A stretch of DNA of 64,000 nt. Source: CALINF01 sp039980455. GTDB taxonomy: Bacteria > Pseudomonadota > Gammaproteobacteria > Pseudomonadales > Halieaceae. Positions 34,105 through 42,784 of the stretch are shown here, one piece after another. The translations under genes and the position numbers were made by a program. The stretch covers positions 806,001-870,000 of the forward strand of contig JBDXCG010000003.1 of the NCBI GenBank assembly GCA_039980455.1, read 5' to 3'. The notes under the pieces were generated by a model that was given only the letters and a program-made list of their open reading frames with translations, did no database searches and was not told the origin of the DNA. Numbering within the stretch: position 1 is the stretch's first letter; each line of letters starts with the position of its first letter.

Positions 34105-37100
34105 CGATAGCGGACAGCGGGCAGCGCGAGCGGGCACTCGACTGGACTCACAGTTTTTGCGTAACAGCTCCCGCTGGCTCGGGCAAGACGGAACTGCTAA
34201 TACAGCGCTTTCTTGGGTTGTTGTCGAGGGTTGATAGGCCCGAGCAAGTTCTAGCGATCACGTTCACCCGTAAAGCGGCCGCCGAGATGCGGGATCGTGT
34301 TCTACAAGCGTTGCACAATGCCCTTGCGGATACACCTATTGATGGGGAGCACGAACGCACGACGCGAGCGCTTGCCGAGGCGACTCTGACTCACGCGCAA
34401 GGCAAGGGCTGGCAGCTGGTACGCGACGTTTCCTCGCTCAATATTCGCACTATCGACGGTTTCTGCGCAGGTTTGACCCGGCAAATGCCAGTGCTCAGCG
34501 GTTTTGGCGGATCAGTGCATACCGTCGACGATGCGTCGGAGCTGTATGGCAAGGCAGTGGATGAGCTTTTCTCCCTTGTGGGGACCGAGCATCCTGTAGC
34601 CGAAGACCTGGCCGAGTTGCTATTACAGTTTGATAACAACTGGGACCGCTTGCGCGCTTTACTTGCAAGCATGCTGGCCCGCCGAGATCAGTGGCGAGAT
34701 TACATTGGTGTGCACTGCACGCCTGAAGAATCCGAGTCGCGATTGCTCGCCAATGTTACAGGTGTGATCGAAGAGCAGTTGGAGTCTCTGCACGCGACTC
34801 TTGCGCCGTACGCGAGTGACCTTGAGGCATCGCTGCGCTATTCGCAGAAGAACTTGCACGGCATTGATGCTGTTGGGCTGCCAGCACCCAAGGCGCAGTC
34901 ATTGGCGCAGTGGCGAGACTTAATCAATTTGCTGATAACCGGCACCAATGGCTGGCGCAAACAGGTAAACGTCAAATTAGGCTTTCCTGCGGGCAAAGGG
35001 CCGACGCAAGATGCCAAAGACCGTCATATGGAACTTATCTCTGCAATGTCTGGCGCTGATGCATTGATGCTTGAGCAACTGATCGCCGTTCGGCAGCTCC
35101 CTGACATAGACGACAGCACAGACAGCTGGCAACTGGTACTCAAGCTTTCGCACGTGCTGCCGGCACTGGCAGCCTGCCTGATCTTGGTGTTTAAAGAGGA
35201 GGGTACTGTCGACCACGCGCAGGTGGCTATGTCAGCCCTGGACGCATTGGGAGACGAAGACATGCCGACTGATCTTGCGCTTCGTCTGGACTATCGTTAC
35301 GAACATATTCTGGTTGATGAGTTTCAGGATACGGCCATCAATCAATACAGCCTGATTGATAAGCTCACGAGAGGCTGGGGAGAGCACAATGCGCTCAACC
35401 CTCAGTTTCCCAGAACGCTCTTCATCGTTGGTGATGGAATGCAGTCAATTTATGGCTTCAGAGACGCCAATGTGGGCTTATTTCTCGAAGCGCGAGAGCA
35501 CGGGTTTAATAGTGTGGTGCCGCAAACTCTCGAGCTGCAGTGCAATTTCCGCTCAGATCATGGGGTTGTAAGCTGGGTCAACGAAACCTTTACACGAGCT
35601 TTTCCCGCCACGAGCGATGCCAGTAAAGGGCAGGTAAGTTATTCGCCTGCGGTGGCCGTGCGCGATGTGCAGCTCGACCCCGCAGTGGAATGCCATGGGT
35701 TTTACGGGCATGCCGCACGCCAGGACGAGGCGGAATTTCTACTGCGTCAGATTAGCCAAGGATTGGATAATCCTGCCGTAAAATCTATTGCTGTACTGGG
35801 TCGAAGTCGCAGTCACCTGGCACCTTTGATTAACCTGTTACAGGCACAGCGCGTAACGTTTGCAACGCAGGACATGACGCCGCTGGCAGGGTCTGCTGCA
35901 ATTGTAGACTTAATGAGCCTTTGCAGTGTGCTGGCCAATTCCGCAGATCGCGTGGCAATGTTTGGTGTGCTCAGAGCTCCCTGGTGTGGCATGACGTTGG
36001 CAGATCTCGATGCGCTGGGGCAATTCGGCGACGACCCGCGCTATGTCGGTATTAATAATCTTCTAAGTGCAGCCTGGCAACCTGAGACAGAAAAGTTGCT
36101 GTCTGTCGATGGATTGCGGCGGCTTCGTCACGTTGCTGCCGCACTTCTTTGGGCGCAGCGTTATCAGGATCGTTTGGCATTGAGAGTCTGGATTGAGCAG
36201 TGCTGGGTGCAACTCGGCGGACCAGGAACATTAGAAGATGCGCGTCAGTTCGAGGACGCCGAGCGGTTCTTCGAATTGCTGGAGGAGGCCGATCGAGAAG
36301 GTTTTGGACTCGATCAACAGTGGCTTTCAAAGCGCTTGGAGAAACTGTATGCCGCCGGTGGCAGTCCGGACGAGAAATTACAGATCATGACTTTGCACCG
36401 CGCCAAGGGCCTGGAGTTTGACTGGGTACTGATCCCCGGTTTGGGTCGCATGACCCGGTCACAGGATCGAGACGTACTCCTGTGGGACGACTACACCGAC
36501 AGAGACGGTCATCGCTCGTTCCTGTTGGCCGCAGACGACGGGAGTGACGCCAAGCTTCCCACCCTTTACAACTTTCTCGCGCTGCAGCGAAAACGCAAGT
36601 CGCAGCTTGAGGGTACCCGGCTTTTATACGTAGGCGCTACGCGTGCGGTAAGTCGGCTCATGCTAACCAGCGAGCTTAAATCTGATGAGGTAGACGGTGA
36701 AGTGACACCCAGTATGGACCCGCCGCCGGATACCTCGTTACTCGCTTCAATCTGGCCTTCGTTCTCTTCGCAGATACAGCTACACGAGCCTTCTGACGGG
36801 ACTCCTTTAGACGCGGACAGGGCGCAAGCTAAGATGCGTCGGTTAGTAGGCGTGGCGGATGTCCCAAGTAGAGATGTGGCTCTACCAGAGAATCAGGGCG
36901 GCGGTAACGTGCCCCAGAGGGCATCGAATCGCCTGGAGCGCCACGTTGGCACCGTCGTACACCTTGCGCTTGAACAACTTGCGCAGTTGCCGGCGCAGCT
37001 TGATGACCCGGCTTCGGCTCAAGACACACCGTTGTTGGAAGTAGGCGCTTGGCGGCCGGTGTGGCGTGCTCAACTCGCGGAGCTGGGACTCGCTGGAAGT

Positions 37101-37502
37101 TTCCTGGAGCAAGCCTGCGAGCGCGTAGAGCAGTCTTTAACGGCTGTTCTGAATGATCCCACCGGGCGCTGGATACTCGATTCACAACATAGTGACGCAG
37201 CGTGTGAACTCGCGTTAACCACCAGAGCTGAAGACGGCAAAGGTATCGACCTGATTGTGGATCGCACCTTTGTAGACCAAGCGAGCAATACTCGGTGGAT
37301 TGTCGATTACAAGACTAGCCAGCCTGCGCAGGGCGAGACGATGGAGGACTTTCTATCAAGGGAAGGCGCGCTCTATGCACCGCAGATTGAGCGCTACGCA
37401 TTAGCCCTGCACGAGAGCGAAGGCCCCGAGCTGCGCTGCGCACTGTACTTTACGGCAATTCCCTATTTTCATGAGCTAACCATCAATGTTGAAACCATTT
37501 AA
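34101..37502 (+). CDS. AddA-like UvrD/RecB-family helicase-nuclease
   Basis: 1133 residues. A superfamily 1A helicase fused to a RecB-type nuclease, expected to unwind and trim DNA ends with the AddB-like partner. Helicase motifs in order: Walker A APAGSGKTELLIQRFLGLL near residue 19, TFTRKAAAEMRDRV, ILVDEFQDTAINQYSLI (Walker B) near 405, GDGMQSIYGFRDAN, the arginine-containing LQCNFRSD, LQIMTLHRAKGLEFDWV and LLYVGATRA. The C-terminal nuclease motif is WIVDYKTSQPAQGE near 1065 with PQIERYALAL. It overlaps its partner by ATGA and the sirtuin gene by 17 bases. No RecC/RecD or RecN genes are adjacent. Confidence 0.87.
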   Translation: MTIADSGQRERALDWTHSFCVTAPAGSGKTELLIQRFLGLLSRVDRPEQVLAITFTRKAAAEMRDRVLQALHNALADTPIDGEHERTTRALAEATLTHAQGKGWQLVRDVSSLNIRTIDGFCAGLTRQMPVLSGFGGSVHTVDDASELYGKAVDELFSLVGTEHPVAEDLAELLLQFDNNWDRLRALLASMLARRDQWRDYIGVHCTPEESESRLLANVTGVIEEQLESLHATLAPYASDLEASLRYSQKNLHGIDAVGLPAPKAQSLAQWRDLINLLITGTNGWRKQVNVKLGFPAGKGPTQDAKDRHMELISAMSGADALMLEQLIAVRQLPDIDDSTDSWQLVLKLSHVLPALAACLILVFKEEGTVDHAQVAMSALDALGDEDMPTDLALRLDYRYEHILVDEFQDTAINQYSLIDKLTRGWGEHNALNPQFPRTLFIVGDGMQSIYGFRDANVGLFLEAREHGFNSVVPQTLELQCNFRSDHGVVSWVNETFTRAFPATSDASKGQVSYSPAVAVRDVQLDPAVECHGFYGHAARQDEAEFLLRQISQGLDNPAVKSIAVLGRSRSHLAPLINLLQAQRVTFATQDMTPLAGSAAIVDLMSLCSVLANSADRVAMFGVLRAPWCGMTLADLDALGQFGDDPRYVGINNLLSAAWQPETEKLLSVDGLRRLRHVAAALLWAQRYQDRLALRVWIEQCWVQLGGPGTLEDARQFEDAERFFELLEEADREGFGLDQQWLSKRLEKLYAAGGSPDEKLQIMTLHRAKGLEFDWVLIPGLGRMTRSQDRDVLLWDDYTDRDGHRSFLLAADDGSDAKLPTLYNFLALQRKRKSQLEGTRLLYVGATRAVSRLMLTSELKSDEVDGEVTPSMDPPPDTSLLASIWPSFSSQIQLHEPSDGTPLDADRAQAKMRRLVGVADVPSRDVALPENQGGGNVPQRASNRLERHVGTVVHLALEQLAQLPAQLDDPASAQDTPLLEVGAWRPVWRAQLAELGLAGSFLEQACERVEQSLTAVLNDPTGRWILDSQHSDAACELALTTRAEDGKGIDLIVDRTFVDQASNTRWIVDYKTSQPAQGETMEDFLSREGALYAPQIERYALALHESEGPELRCALYFTAIPYFHELTINVETI

Positions 37503-38208
37503 CGAATCCGGCCGCGTGGTTGTGCTGACTGGCGCGGGCATTTCGGCCGAGTCTGGATTGGCTACGTTTAGAGATTCCGATGGTTTGTGGGAAAAGCACG
37601 ACCCCATGGAAATTGCGACGCCTGAAGCATTCGCACGCGACCCAGAGCTGGTTTATGGCTTCTACAACGCGCGTCGTAAGCAATTACTGCAAGCGCAACC
37701 TAACGCCGCTCATTCAGCGCTCGCGGAATTAGAGGCAACCTTAACGGGCAGGCTTTTCCTGGTAACCCAGAATGTAGATGACCTACACGAGCGAGGTGGC
37801 TCCTCAAACGTTTGTCATATGCATGGTGAGTTGGGCAGTATGTTATGCACCCACTGTGACAGTCGTTCACCCGCGATCGAAGCATTTGATGCTACTACGA
37901 ATTGCCCGGAGTGCGGGGAGGGTGGCGGATTGCGCCCGGACATTGTCTGGTTTGGTGAAATGCCCTATCACATGGAAGCGATAGCCACGAAACTTCAGAT
38001 GTGCGATCTGTTTGTTGCGATAGGTACGTCGGGATCTGTCTACCCGGCGGCGGGCTTTGTACGCGAGGCAAGGCTTGCCGGTGCTCACTGCGTGGAAGTT
38101 AATCTACAAAGTAGCGATGTAGCGGGGCATTTTCATGAACACTTCACTGGCCTTGCGACACAGCAGGTCAGGCGTCTTGTCGATGAACTGCTGTCCGAGA
38201 GCCTCTAG
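37486..38208 (+). CDS. cobB: NAD-dependent protein deacylase, CobB-type sirtuin
   Basis: 240 residues. It removes acetyl and probably succinyl groups from lysines using NAD. Motifs are GAGISAESGLATFRDSDGLW (residues 16-35), TQNVDDLHERGG, the catalytic His113 in CHMHGEL, and a zinc knuckle Cys121-x2-Cys124...Cys140-x2-Cys143. Tyr60 and Arg63 in FYNARR match the pair that gives class III sirtuins their desuccinylase activity. Length and motifs are those of a metabolic sirtuin, not a defence Sir2. Its start lies inside the end of the AddA-like gene, so it is translated from the same transcript. Confidence 0.92.
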   Translation: MLKPFNESGRVVVLTGAGISAESGLATFRDSDGLWEKHDPMEIATPEAFARDPELVYGFYNARRKQLLQAQPNAAHSALAELEATLTGRLFLVTQNVDDLHERGGSSNVCHMHGELGSMLCTHCDSRSPAIEAFDATTNCPECGEGGGLRPDIVWFGEMPYHMEAIATKLQMCDLFVAIGTSGSVYPAAGFVREARLAGAHCVEVNLQSSDVAGHFHEHFTGLATQQVRRLVDELLSESL

Positions 38209-38299
38209 TGCTCGATCAACTATTCGGTGGGCTGATCAGTATCATTTTGGCGTAGCTCATCTAGATATAATTTAAGTTATATTAAGCCCATAACATGTT

Positions 38300-38318
38300 G
38301 ATATTAATAGATAATATC
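38300..38318. repeat. AT-rich inverted repeat behind the copA small ORF
   Basis: GATATTA and TAATATC, a perfect 7-bp inverted repeat with a 5-base spacer, overlap the last base of the small ORF's stop codon. The surrounding 38255-38330 stretch is markedly AT-rich. It could act as a weak terminator or be leftover of a decayed gene. Confidence 0.4.
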
Positions 38319-38389
38319 TACTTATAGATCCAGAACCACCACACGATCATACCAATAAGAACACAGCCTGCGAGATTCACATACAGCAT
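38318..38389 (-). pseudogene. 23-codon membrane peptide after copA; possible truncated cupredoxin gene
   Basis: Reads MLYVNLAGCVLIGMIVWWF then WIYK and stops. It begins two bases after the copA stop, with AGAGG at a good distance, so it is set up for coupled translation. From memory, cupredoxin-domain proteins next to copper ATPases in Pseudomonas-like bacteria start with just such an anchor (NLAG...IVWWFW) before a 90-residue copper-binding domain. Here nothing of that domain follows in any frame I checked; the next 100 bases are AT-rich. It is either the stub of such a gene or a genuine tiny membrane peptide. Confidence 0.5.
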
Positions 38390-38391
38390 AA

Positions 38392-40701
38392 TCAGGCCTC
38401 TTGCCCATAATCCTTGGGGGTAAACAGACGCAGCCTGTTCGCGTTTGTGACAACGGTAACAGAGGAAAAGGCCATAGCAGCGCCTGCGATCACGGGGCTC
38501 AGCAGCACGCCAATGAACGGGTAGAGAATTCCGGCCGCTACAGGAATGCCAGCGACGTTATAGATAAATGCGCCAAGCAAGTTTTGTTTTATGTTGCGGA
38601 GTGTGGCTCTGCTTACCGCGATAGCGTCGACCAAGCTGTGCAATGAGTCACGCATGAGCGTGATATCCGCGCTCTCGATGGCCACGTCCGTGCCAGCCCC
38701 CATCGCAAAACCCACATTGGCTAGCGCCAGGGCAGGGGCATCATTAATGCCATCTCCCACCATGCCAACTATCTCTCCCTGCGCCTGTAATGCCGCAACC
38801 TGCTCGGCCTTACCTTCGGGAGATAACTCCGCTATATAAGTGTTTACCCCAATGCTGGCCGCCACTGCAGCCGCTGTAGCGTTGTTGTCGCCGGTGAACA
38901 TAACGACCTGGGTGCCCGCTGCCTGGAGCCTTCTAATTGCGTCAGCAGAGTCATGTCGAACTGGATCCGCCACGGCAATAATTGCCGCGATGGCACCATC
39001 AATGGCAACGAGCAAAGGGGTTTTTGCCTGCGCTGCCAACGATGTCACTGCGTCTAGATGGGCTGCGCAGTCGATAGACTTGTCCTGCAGTAGGTGCAGG
39101 TTGCCGACTAAAACCTGTCGACGATTTACGGTGCCTTCGATGCCTAGCCCAGGCAGTGAAAGAAAATGCTCGGCGTGCTCATGGACAAGACCGCGCTCCA
39201 GTGCTGCGTTAAGAACAGATTGTGCCAGCGGATGTTCAGAGCGACTCTCAAGTGCGCTTGCGAGGCTCAACACCTCGTTTTCCGCTACATCTGATGTCAG
39301 CACGATGTCGGTTACCTGCGGTGAGCCCTTTGTAATCGTGCCGGTCTTATCGAGAACCATGGTAGTAACAGTAGAGGCGCCCTGTAACGCCTCTGCGTTG
39401 CGAATGAGCACGCCTGATTCGGCAGCTCGCCCTACACCTACCATGACAGACATTGGCGTTGCGAGCCCCAGTGCGCAGGGGCACGCGATAATCAGAATGG
39501 TTGTTGCGCTCACCATGGCTAAGGCAAGCGCAGGTTCTGGTCCAAAGTTCAGCCAGGCCAGGGCGCTTAATACGGCAATTATCATAACTGTTGGAACGAA
39601 ATAGCTCGCGATAGTATCTGCCAGCCGACCGATGGGCGGCTTGGAATCTTGCGCTCTTTTAACCATGAGAATAATGCGAGCGAGTGTTGTGTCTTTACCC
39701 ACACGGGTTGCTGTCATCGCGACAGACCCCGTTTTGTTGATGGAGCCAGCCACTAGCGGGTCGCCGGTAGTTTTTTCTACGGGCATTGGTTCGCCAGTTA
39801 GCATGGATTCATCGACGGATGTCTTACCCTCCACAACATCGCCGTCTACCGGGATTTTTTCTCCGGGTCGTATGCGCAGTAGATCGCCTGAAACAACGTC
39901 TTCAATCGGGATATCCAATTCTTCGTCGTCTCGGATAATCCTGGCCGTTGCGGGTTGTAGTCCGATAAGTCTTTTGATGGCATCTGATGTGCGCCCACGT
40001 GCCCTGACTTCCAATGCAAGCCCCAGATTTACCAGACCCAAAATCATCGCAGATGCTTCGAAGTAAACGTGCCTAGCCTGGGAAGGAAGGTGCTCGGGAA
40101 ATATGACAACAATCATGGAGTATAACCACGCTGTGCCTGTACCTAGCGCTATCAGTGTATCCATGTTGGCAGAATGATTAACGAGGGACCGCCATGCTCC
40201 AATATAAAAGTGGCGACCGCAGTAGCTCATCACTGCCAGCGTCAATATGCCGACAATTAGCCAGGCGATGCGGTGAACATCCGTATCCACAGTCATTGAA
40301 CCGCCGAGCAATCCCCACAGCATGAGGGGTACTCCTAGTCCCAGGGCAATAGCCATTGAGCGAAGCAATTGCCGATAGCGTATCGCGTCTGCCTGCTCGC
40401 GTTCCTCGATGGTGGCTTCGTCAGACATGCCAGTCTGAATTGTTGCGCCGTAACCGGCCTTCTCTATTGCAGTCACTAAATCCCCGGGTAGGGCGGCTCC
40501 GGTGACCAGCACTGTGCGATGAGCAAAGTTCATCGTTGCCGTGCTCACGCCGGGCACATCGCTAAGAGATTGCTCTATTGTGGCCACGCAACTGGCACAA
40601 CCGGCTCCATCAATGTTGAGCGTCGTGCCTTGCATTGAAGGCTGGGCTGCCTGTCGCGGATTAGGCGATGAGCCAGCTAGTATCGTGTGTGAGTTCACCA
40701 T
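38392..40701 (-). CDS. copA: Copper-exporting P1B-type ATPase
   Basis: 769 residues. It pumps Cu(I) out of the cytoplasm at the cost of ATP. One N-terminal heavy-metal domain carries Cys35-x2-Cys38 (GAGCASC). The membrane copper site CPC stands in IIACPCALGLATP near residue 405, followed by the phosphorylated DKTGTITKG near 450, the HP motif SEHPLAQSV and GDGINDAPALALANVGFAMG. TGEPMPVEK marks the actuator domain. Eight membrane segments are expected. A single metal-binding domain is at the low end for CopA. No CueR-type regulator gene is adjacent. Confidence 0.94.
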   Translation of the reverse strand: MVNSHTILAGSSPNPRQAAQPSMQGTTLNIDGAGCASCVATIEQSLSDVPGVSTATMNFAHRTVLVTGAALPGDLVTAIEKAGYGATIQTGMSDEATIEEREQADAIRYRQLLRSMAIALGLGVPLMLWGLLGGSMTVDTDVHRIAWLIVGILTLAVMSYCGRHFYIGAWRSLVNHSANMDTLIALGTGTAWLYSMIVVIFPEHLPSQARHVYFEASAMILGLVNLGLALEVRARGRTSDAIKRLIGLQPATARIIRDDEELDIPIEDVVSGDLLRIRPGEKIPVDGDVVEGKTSVDESMLTGEPMPVEKTTGDPLVAGSINKTGSVAMTATRVGKDTTLARIILMVKRAQDSKPPIGRLADTIASYFVPTVMIIAVLSALAWLNFGPEPALALAMVSATTILIIACPCALGLATPMSVMVGVGRAAESGVLIRNAEALQGASTVTTMVLDKTGTITKGSPQVTDIVLTSDVAENEVLSLASALESRSEHPLAQSVLNAALERGLVHEHAEHFLSLPGLGIEGTVNRRQVLVGNLHLLQDKSIDCAAHLDAVTSLAAQAKTPLLVAIDGAIAAIIAVADPVRHDSADAIRRLQAAGTQVVMFTGDNNATAAAVAASIGVNTYIAELSPEGKAEQVAALQAQGEIVGMVGDGINDAPALALANVGFAMGAGTDVAIESADITLMRDSLHSLVDAIAVSRATLRNIKQNLLGAFIYNVAGIPVAAGILYPFIGVLLSPVIAGAAMAFSSVTVVTNANRLRLFTPKDYGQEA

Positions 40702-40834
40702 AAACCTCAGTGTACACCCGCTCCAAGCTTAGCGTTACGCTATACGTGATAAGCAGCAGAGGCTAAGGCGATAGATCGGTATTGATGCCGTACTCTATCG
40801 ATACCTCACGGGCAGACGAGGTGACGGGGTGTAA

Positions 40835-40862
40835 TTTGGCCTTTGGCCTTTGGCCTTTGGCT
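40835..40862. repeat. Four tandem copies of TTTGGCC (last one imperfect)
   Basis: A 7-base unit, TTTGGCC, is repeated three times exactly and once with a final T, in the intergenic spacer between copA and the terminator of the downstream secreted-protein gene. It contains no gene. Such a unit can slip during replication, so copy number may vary between strains. Confidence 0.85.
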
Positions 40863-40899
40863 ATTGGCGGTGTCGGGGAGATTTTCGTTAGGAGCGGGC

Positions 40900-40926
40900 A
40901 AAAAAAAGGGCAGACGATGTCTGCCC
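40900..40926 (-). terminator. Rho-independent terminator of the duplicated-domain secreted protein gene
   Basis: GGGCAGAC at 40908-40915 pairs with GTCTGCCC at 40919-40926 around a GAT loop, and eight A (T on the minus strand) follow at 40900-40907. It lies 19 bases beyond the stop codon of the gene at 40946-41554, in the right orientation. Confidence 0.92.
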
Positions 40927-40945
40927 TGATTTCTGTAGGAGGCGA

Positions 40946-41554
40946 CTATTCTGCAATAGGCTCCAGTGTCACAGCCAGTGCTTCGGTGTAAACCATAACA
41001 ACGGTCTGACCCAGCGTTACGCCTTCCATTTTCTCAGGCTCTACATCGCCAATCAGGTGCAGCTTGCCACGTGGGTCCATGATGGTCACGGTACCCAGTA
41101 CACGGTTCAGGCCTTCAATGGTGCAGACTGCTCGAATCATACGCGCGCCACCAATAGCGGGTTGCTCGTCGCCTTCGGATTTGGCTGCGTCGGCAATTAC
41201 TACCCAAGGCTCTGCCAGTTCTTCGGCTGTAGGCTCACGCAGCTCACTTTCAAGTGACGTGAAGTAGGTTGCTTTAATGGTTTCGCCGACCTTAACGTCT
41301 TCCAGCTTTACCACCTGCTCTGTCGCAGTCATGGTTACATGCTGGCCGCCAGGGCCTTCAACTGTAACCTGGCGAGTTTCAAGATCGATGTCAGTAATAA
41401 CCGCTTCGATGGTCAGCGACATGGCGCGAACGTTAGCTTCCGGCTCGGCTGATTCAGCGTGATGCTCGGCCAGAGCGACTACGGAAAACAAGACAGTGCT
41501 CATGCCGATCAAAGCATTGCGCGCCGCCTTCAAAATAGGGGATGTTGATCTCAT
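40946..41554 (-). CDS. Secreted protein of unknown function with two similar beta-rich repeats
   Basis: 202 residues from the ATG at 41552-41554, with AAAAGGA ten bases upstream; the frame runs on to 41659 into rlmG but that part is not protein-like. A Sec signal peptide is clear (basic start, hydrophobic stretch, cleavage expected after VALA), leaving a histidine- and acid-rich N-terminus EHHAESAEPEA. The mature part seems to hold two related units: one around VTVEGPGGQHVTM...KLEDVKVGETIKATYF, the other around VTIMDPRGKLHLIG...KMEGVTLGQTVVMVYT. I do not recognise the family; location should be periplasmic. A good terminator follows. Confidence 0.75.
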   Translation of the reverse strand: MRSTSPILKAARNALIGMSTVLFSVVALAEHHAESAEPEANVRAMSLTIEAVITDIDLETRQVTVEGPGGQHVTMTATEQVVKLEDVKVGETIKATYFTSLESELREPTAEELAEPWVVIADAAKSEGDEQPAIGGARMIRAVCTIEGLNRVLGTVTIMDPRGKLHLIGDVEPEKMEGVTLGQTVVMVYTEALAVTLEPIAE

Positions 41555-41637
41555 GTTGATAGAGTCCTTTTGGTTAGTAGTACTCCGATTGGGAGCATTT
41601 TCGAGCGTCGACAAGATACAGGTACACGACAGGCAAA

Positions 41638-42771
41638 TCAACCGGCGATCGCGCGCCAAACAACGAAGCGGTTGTCTTCAATCAAGCGCTCCACCTGGGC
41701 GAAGTGTCGCCTGAGTAGAGGTGCATACTTAAGGTGACGATTGGCCACCAATAGGAGGCTTCCATCGTGTTTTAGCACTTTGGCGCATTGTCGTAACAAG
41801 CGCTGGCCGGCAAACTCATCGACCACGTGGTGTAGATGAAAAGGCGGATTGCACAGAATGAGGTCGGGCCTGACGGTTAAACCCAGCAGGCCGTCGCCAT
41901 GATGGTACTTTATGTCCAAAGAGCCGCTGGCAGGCAGGTGTTGGACGTTGCGCCGCGCCGATTCGATGGCCATGGCGGACTCGTCACAAAAAGTTATCGA
42001 GCGTGTAATGCCGTTGGCAATAGCAGCCAGGCCTAGCACCCCGTTGCCGCAGGCAAGATCAATCACCTCTTCGGCAGGCTTTATCTGAGCCAGCGTGTTT
42101 AGCAGTAGCTGACTCCCGCCATCCAGCCGGTCAGCACTAAATACGTTGGGTAGTGATTGCAATGAGAGTGGTGGCGCTTTGACATCGTACTGACGCGATA
42201 GCAGGGCAACTGGCGTTGATGGCTTGTCGTTCGCAACAATCGCAGTAAACCGTCTTGCCTTGCGGGCACCTCGGTGGCGGGTAGTTGGGCCAAGGTATCG
42301 CTCGATGATATCCCCCGTTCGAGGTGATAGATGCTTGTCCATACCGGCTATTTCCACCACAGCACCGGGTGCTAGGCATGAGGACAAGGTTGCTAATTGG
42401 TGCTCAAAGTAGGGTAGTAGCTTTGGCACCCGCATCAACACCACATTCGCTGATGGCGGGTTCTCGGTACTCCACGCGAGTGCCGGAGTTTTCTGGTTGC
42501 AGCTGTTTGCGTTGTTGATGACGGCGAGTTGGCTGAGCGCGGAGTCGCTCCATAGTGTCGGTTTATAGTGTCCCGCACTAAGGGGAATGCTCAACGCGCC
42601 GTGTTCGTCATTCACTACCAGTACATCATCACCGGGACTGACCTGTTTAGCCTCTACAAGTGATTCAAGAAGAAGCGCATCAGCACTGCAATAGGCTTGC
42701 AATGACTCGCGCGGTTGACTTGGGTAGCGTTTGAGCCCGAAGTCGCCAAACGGCGTGCTAAATAAGCTCAA
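41638..42771 (-). CDS. rlmG: 23S rRNA (guanine-N2) methyltransferase RlmG-like
   Basis: 377 residues. RlmG methylates G1835 of 23S rRNA at N2. The protein has the two-domain RlmG/RsmC layout: an inactive N-terminal methyltransferase-like half, and a catalytic C half with the AdoMet motif VIDLACGNGVLGLAAI near residue 240 and the N2-guanine motif LILCNPPFHLHHVVDE near 310. The N-terminus TPFGDFGLKRYPSQPRESLQAYCSADALLL fits RlmG better than RsmC. The start is TTG at 42771 without an obvious ribosome site; its 3' end may overlap leader sequence of the secreted-protein gene. RsmC remains an alternative. Confidence 0.82.
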   Translation of the reverse strand: MSLFSTPFGDFGLKRYPSQPRESLQAYCSADALLLESLVEAKQVSPGDDVLVVNDEHGALSIPLSAGHYKPTLWSDSALSQLAVINNANSCNQKTPALAWSTENPPSANVVLMRVPKLLPYFEHQLATLSSCLAPGAVVEIAGMDKHLSPRTGDIIERYLGPTTRHRGARKARRFTAIVANDKPSTPVALLSRQYDVKAPPLSLQSLPNVFSADRLDGGSQLLLNTLAQIKPAEEVIDLACGNGVLGLAAIANGITRSITFCDESAMAIESARRNVQHLPASGSLDIKYHHGDGLLGLTVRPDLILCNPPFHLHHVVDEFAGQRLLRQCAKVLKHDGSLLLVANRHLKYAPLLRRHFAQVERLIEDNRFVVWRAIAG

Positions 42772-42784
42772 GCGATTGTAGGGC

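Noticed and set aside
31399..38208. Helicase, nuclease and Sir2 genes together as an anti-phage system
   Set aside because: The Sir2 has the zinc knuckle, catalytic histidine and length of a metabolic CobB, and the other two match AddA/AddB-like repair proteins, with no defence neighbours or mobile elements.
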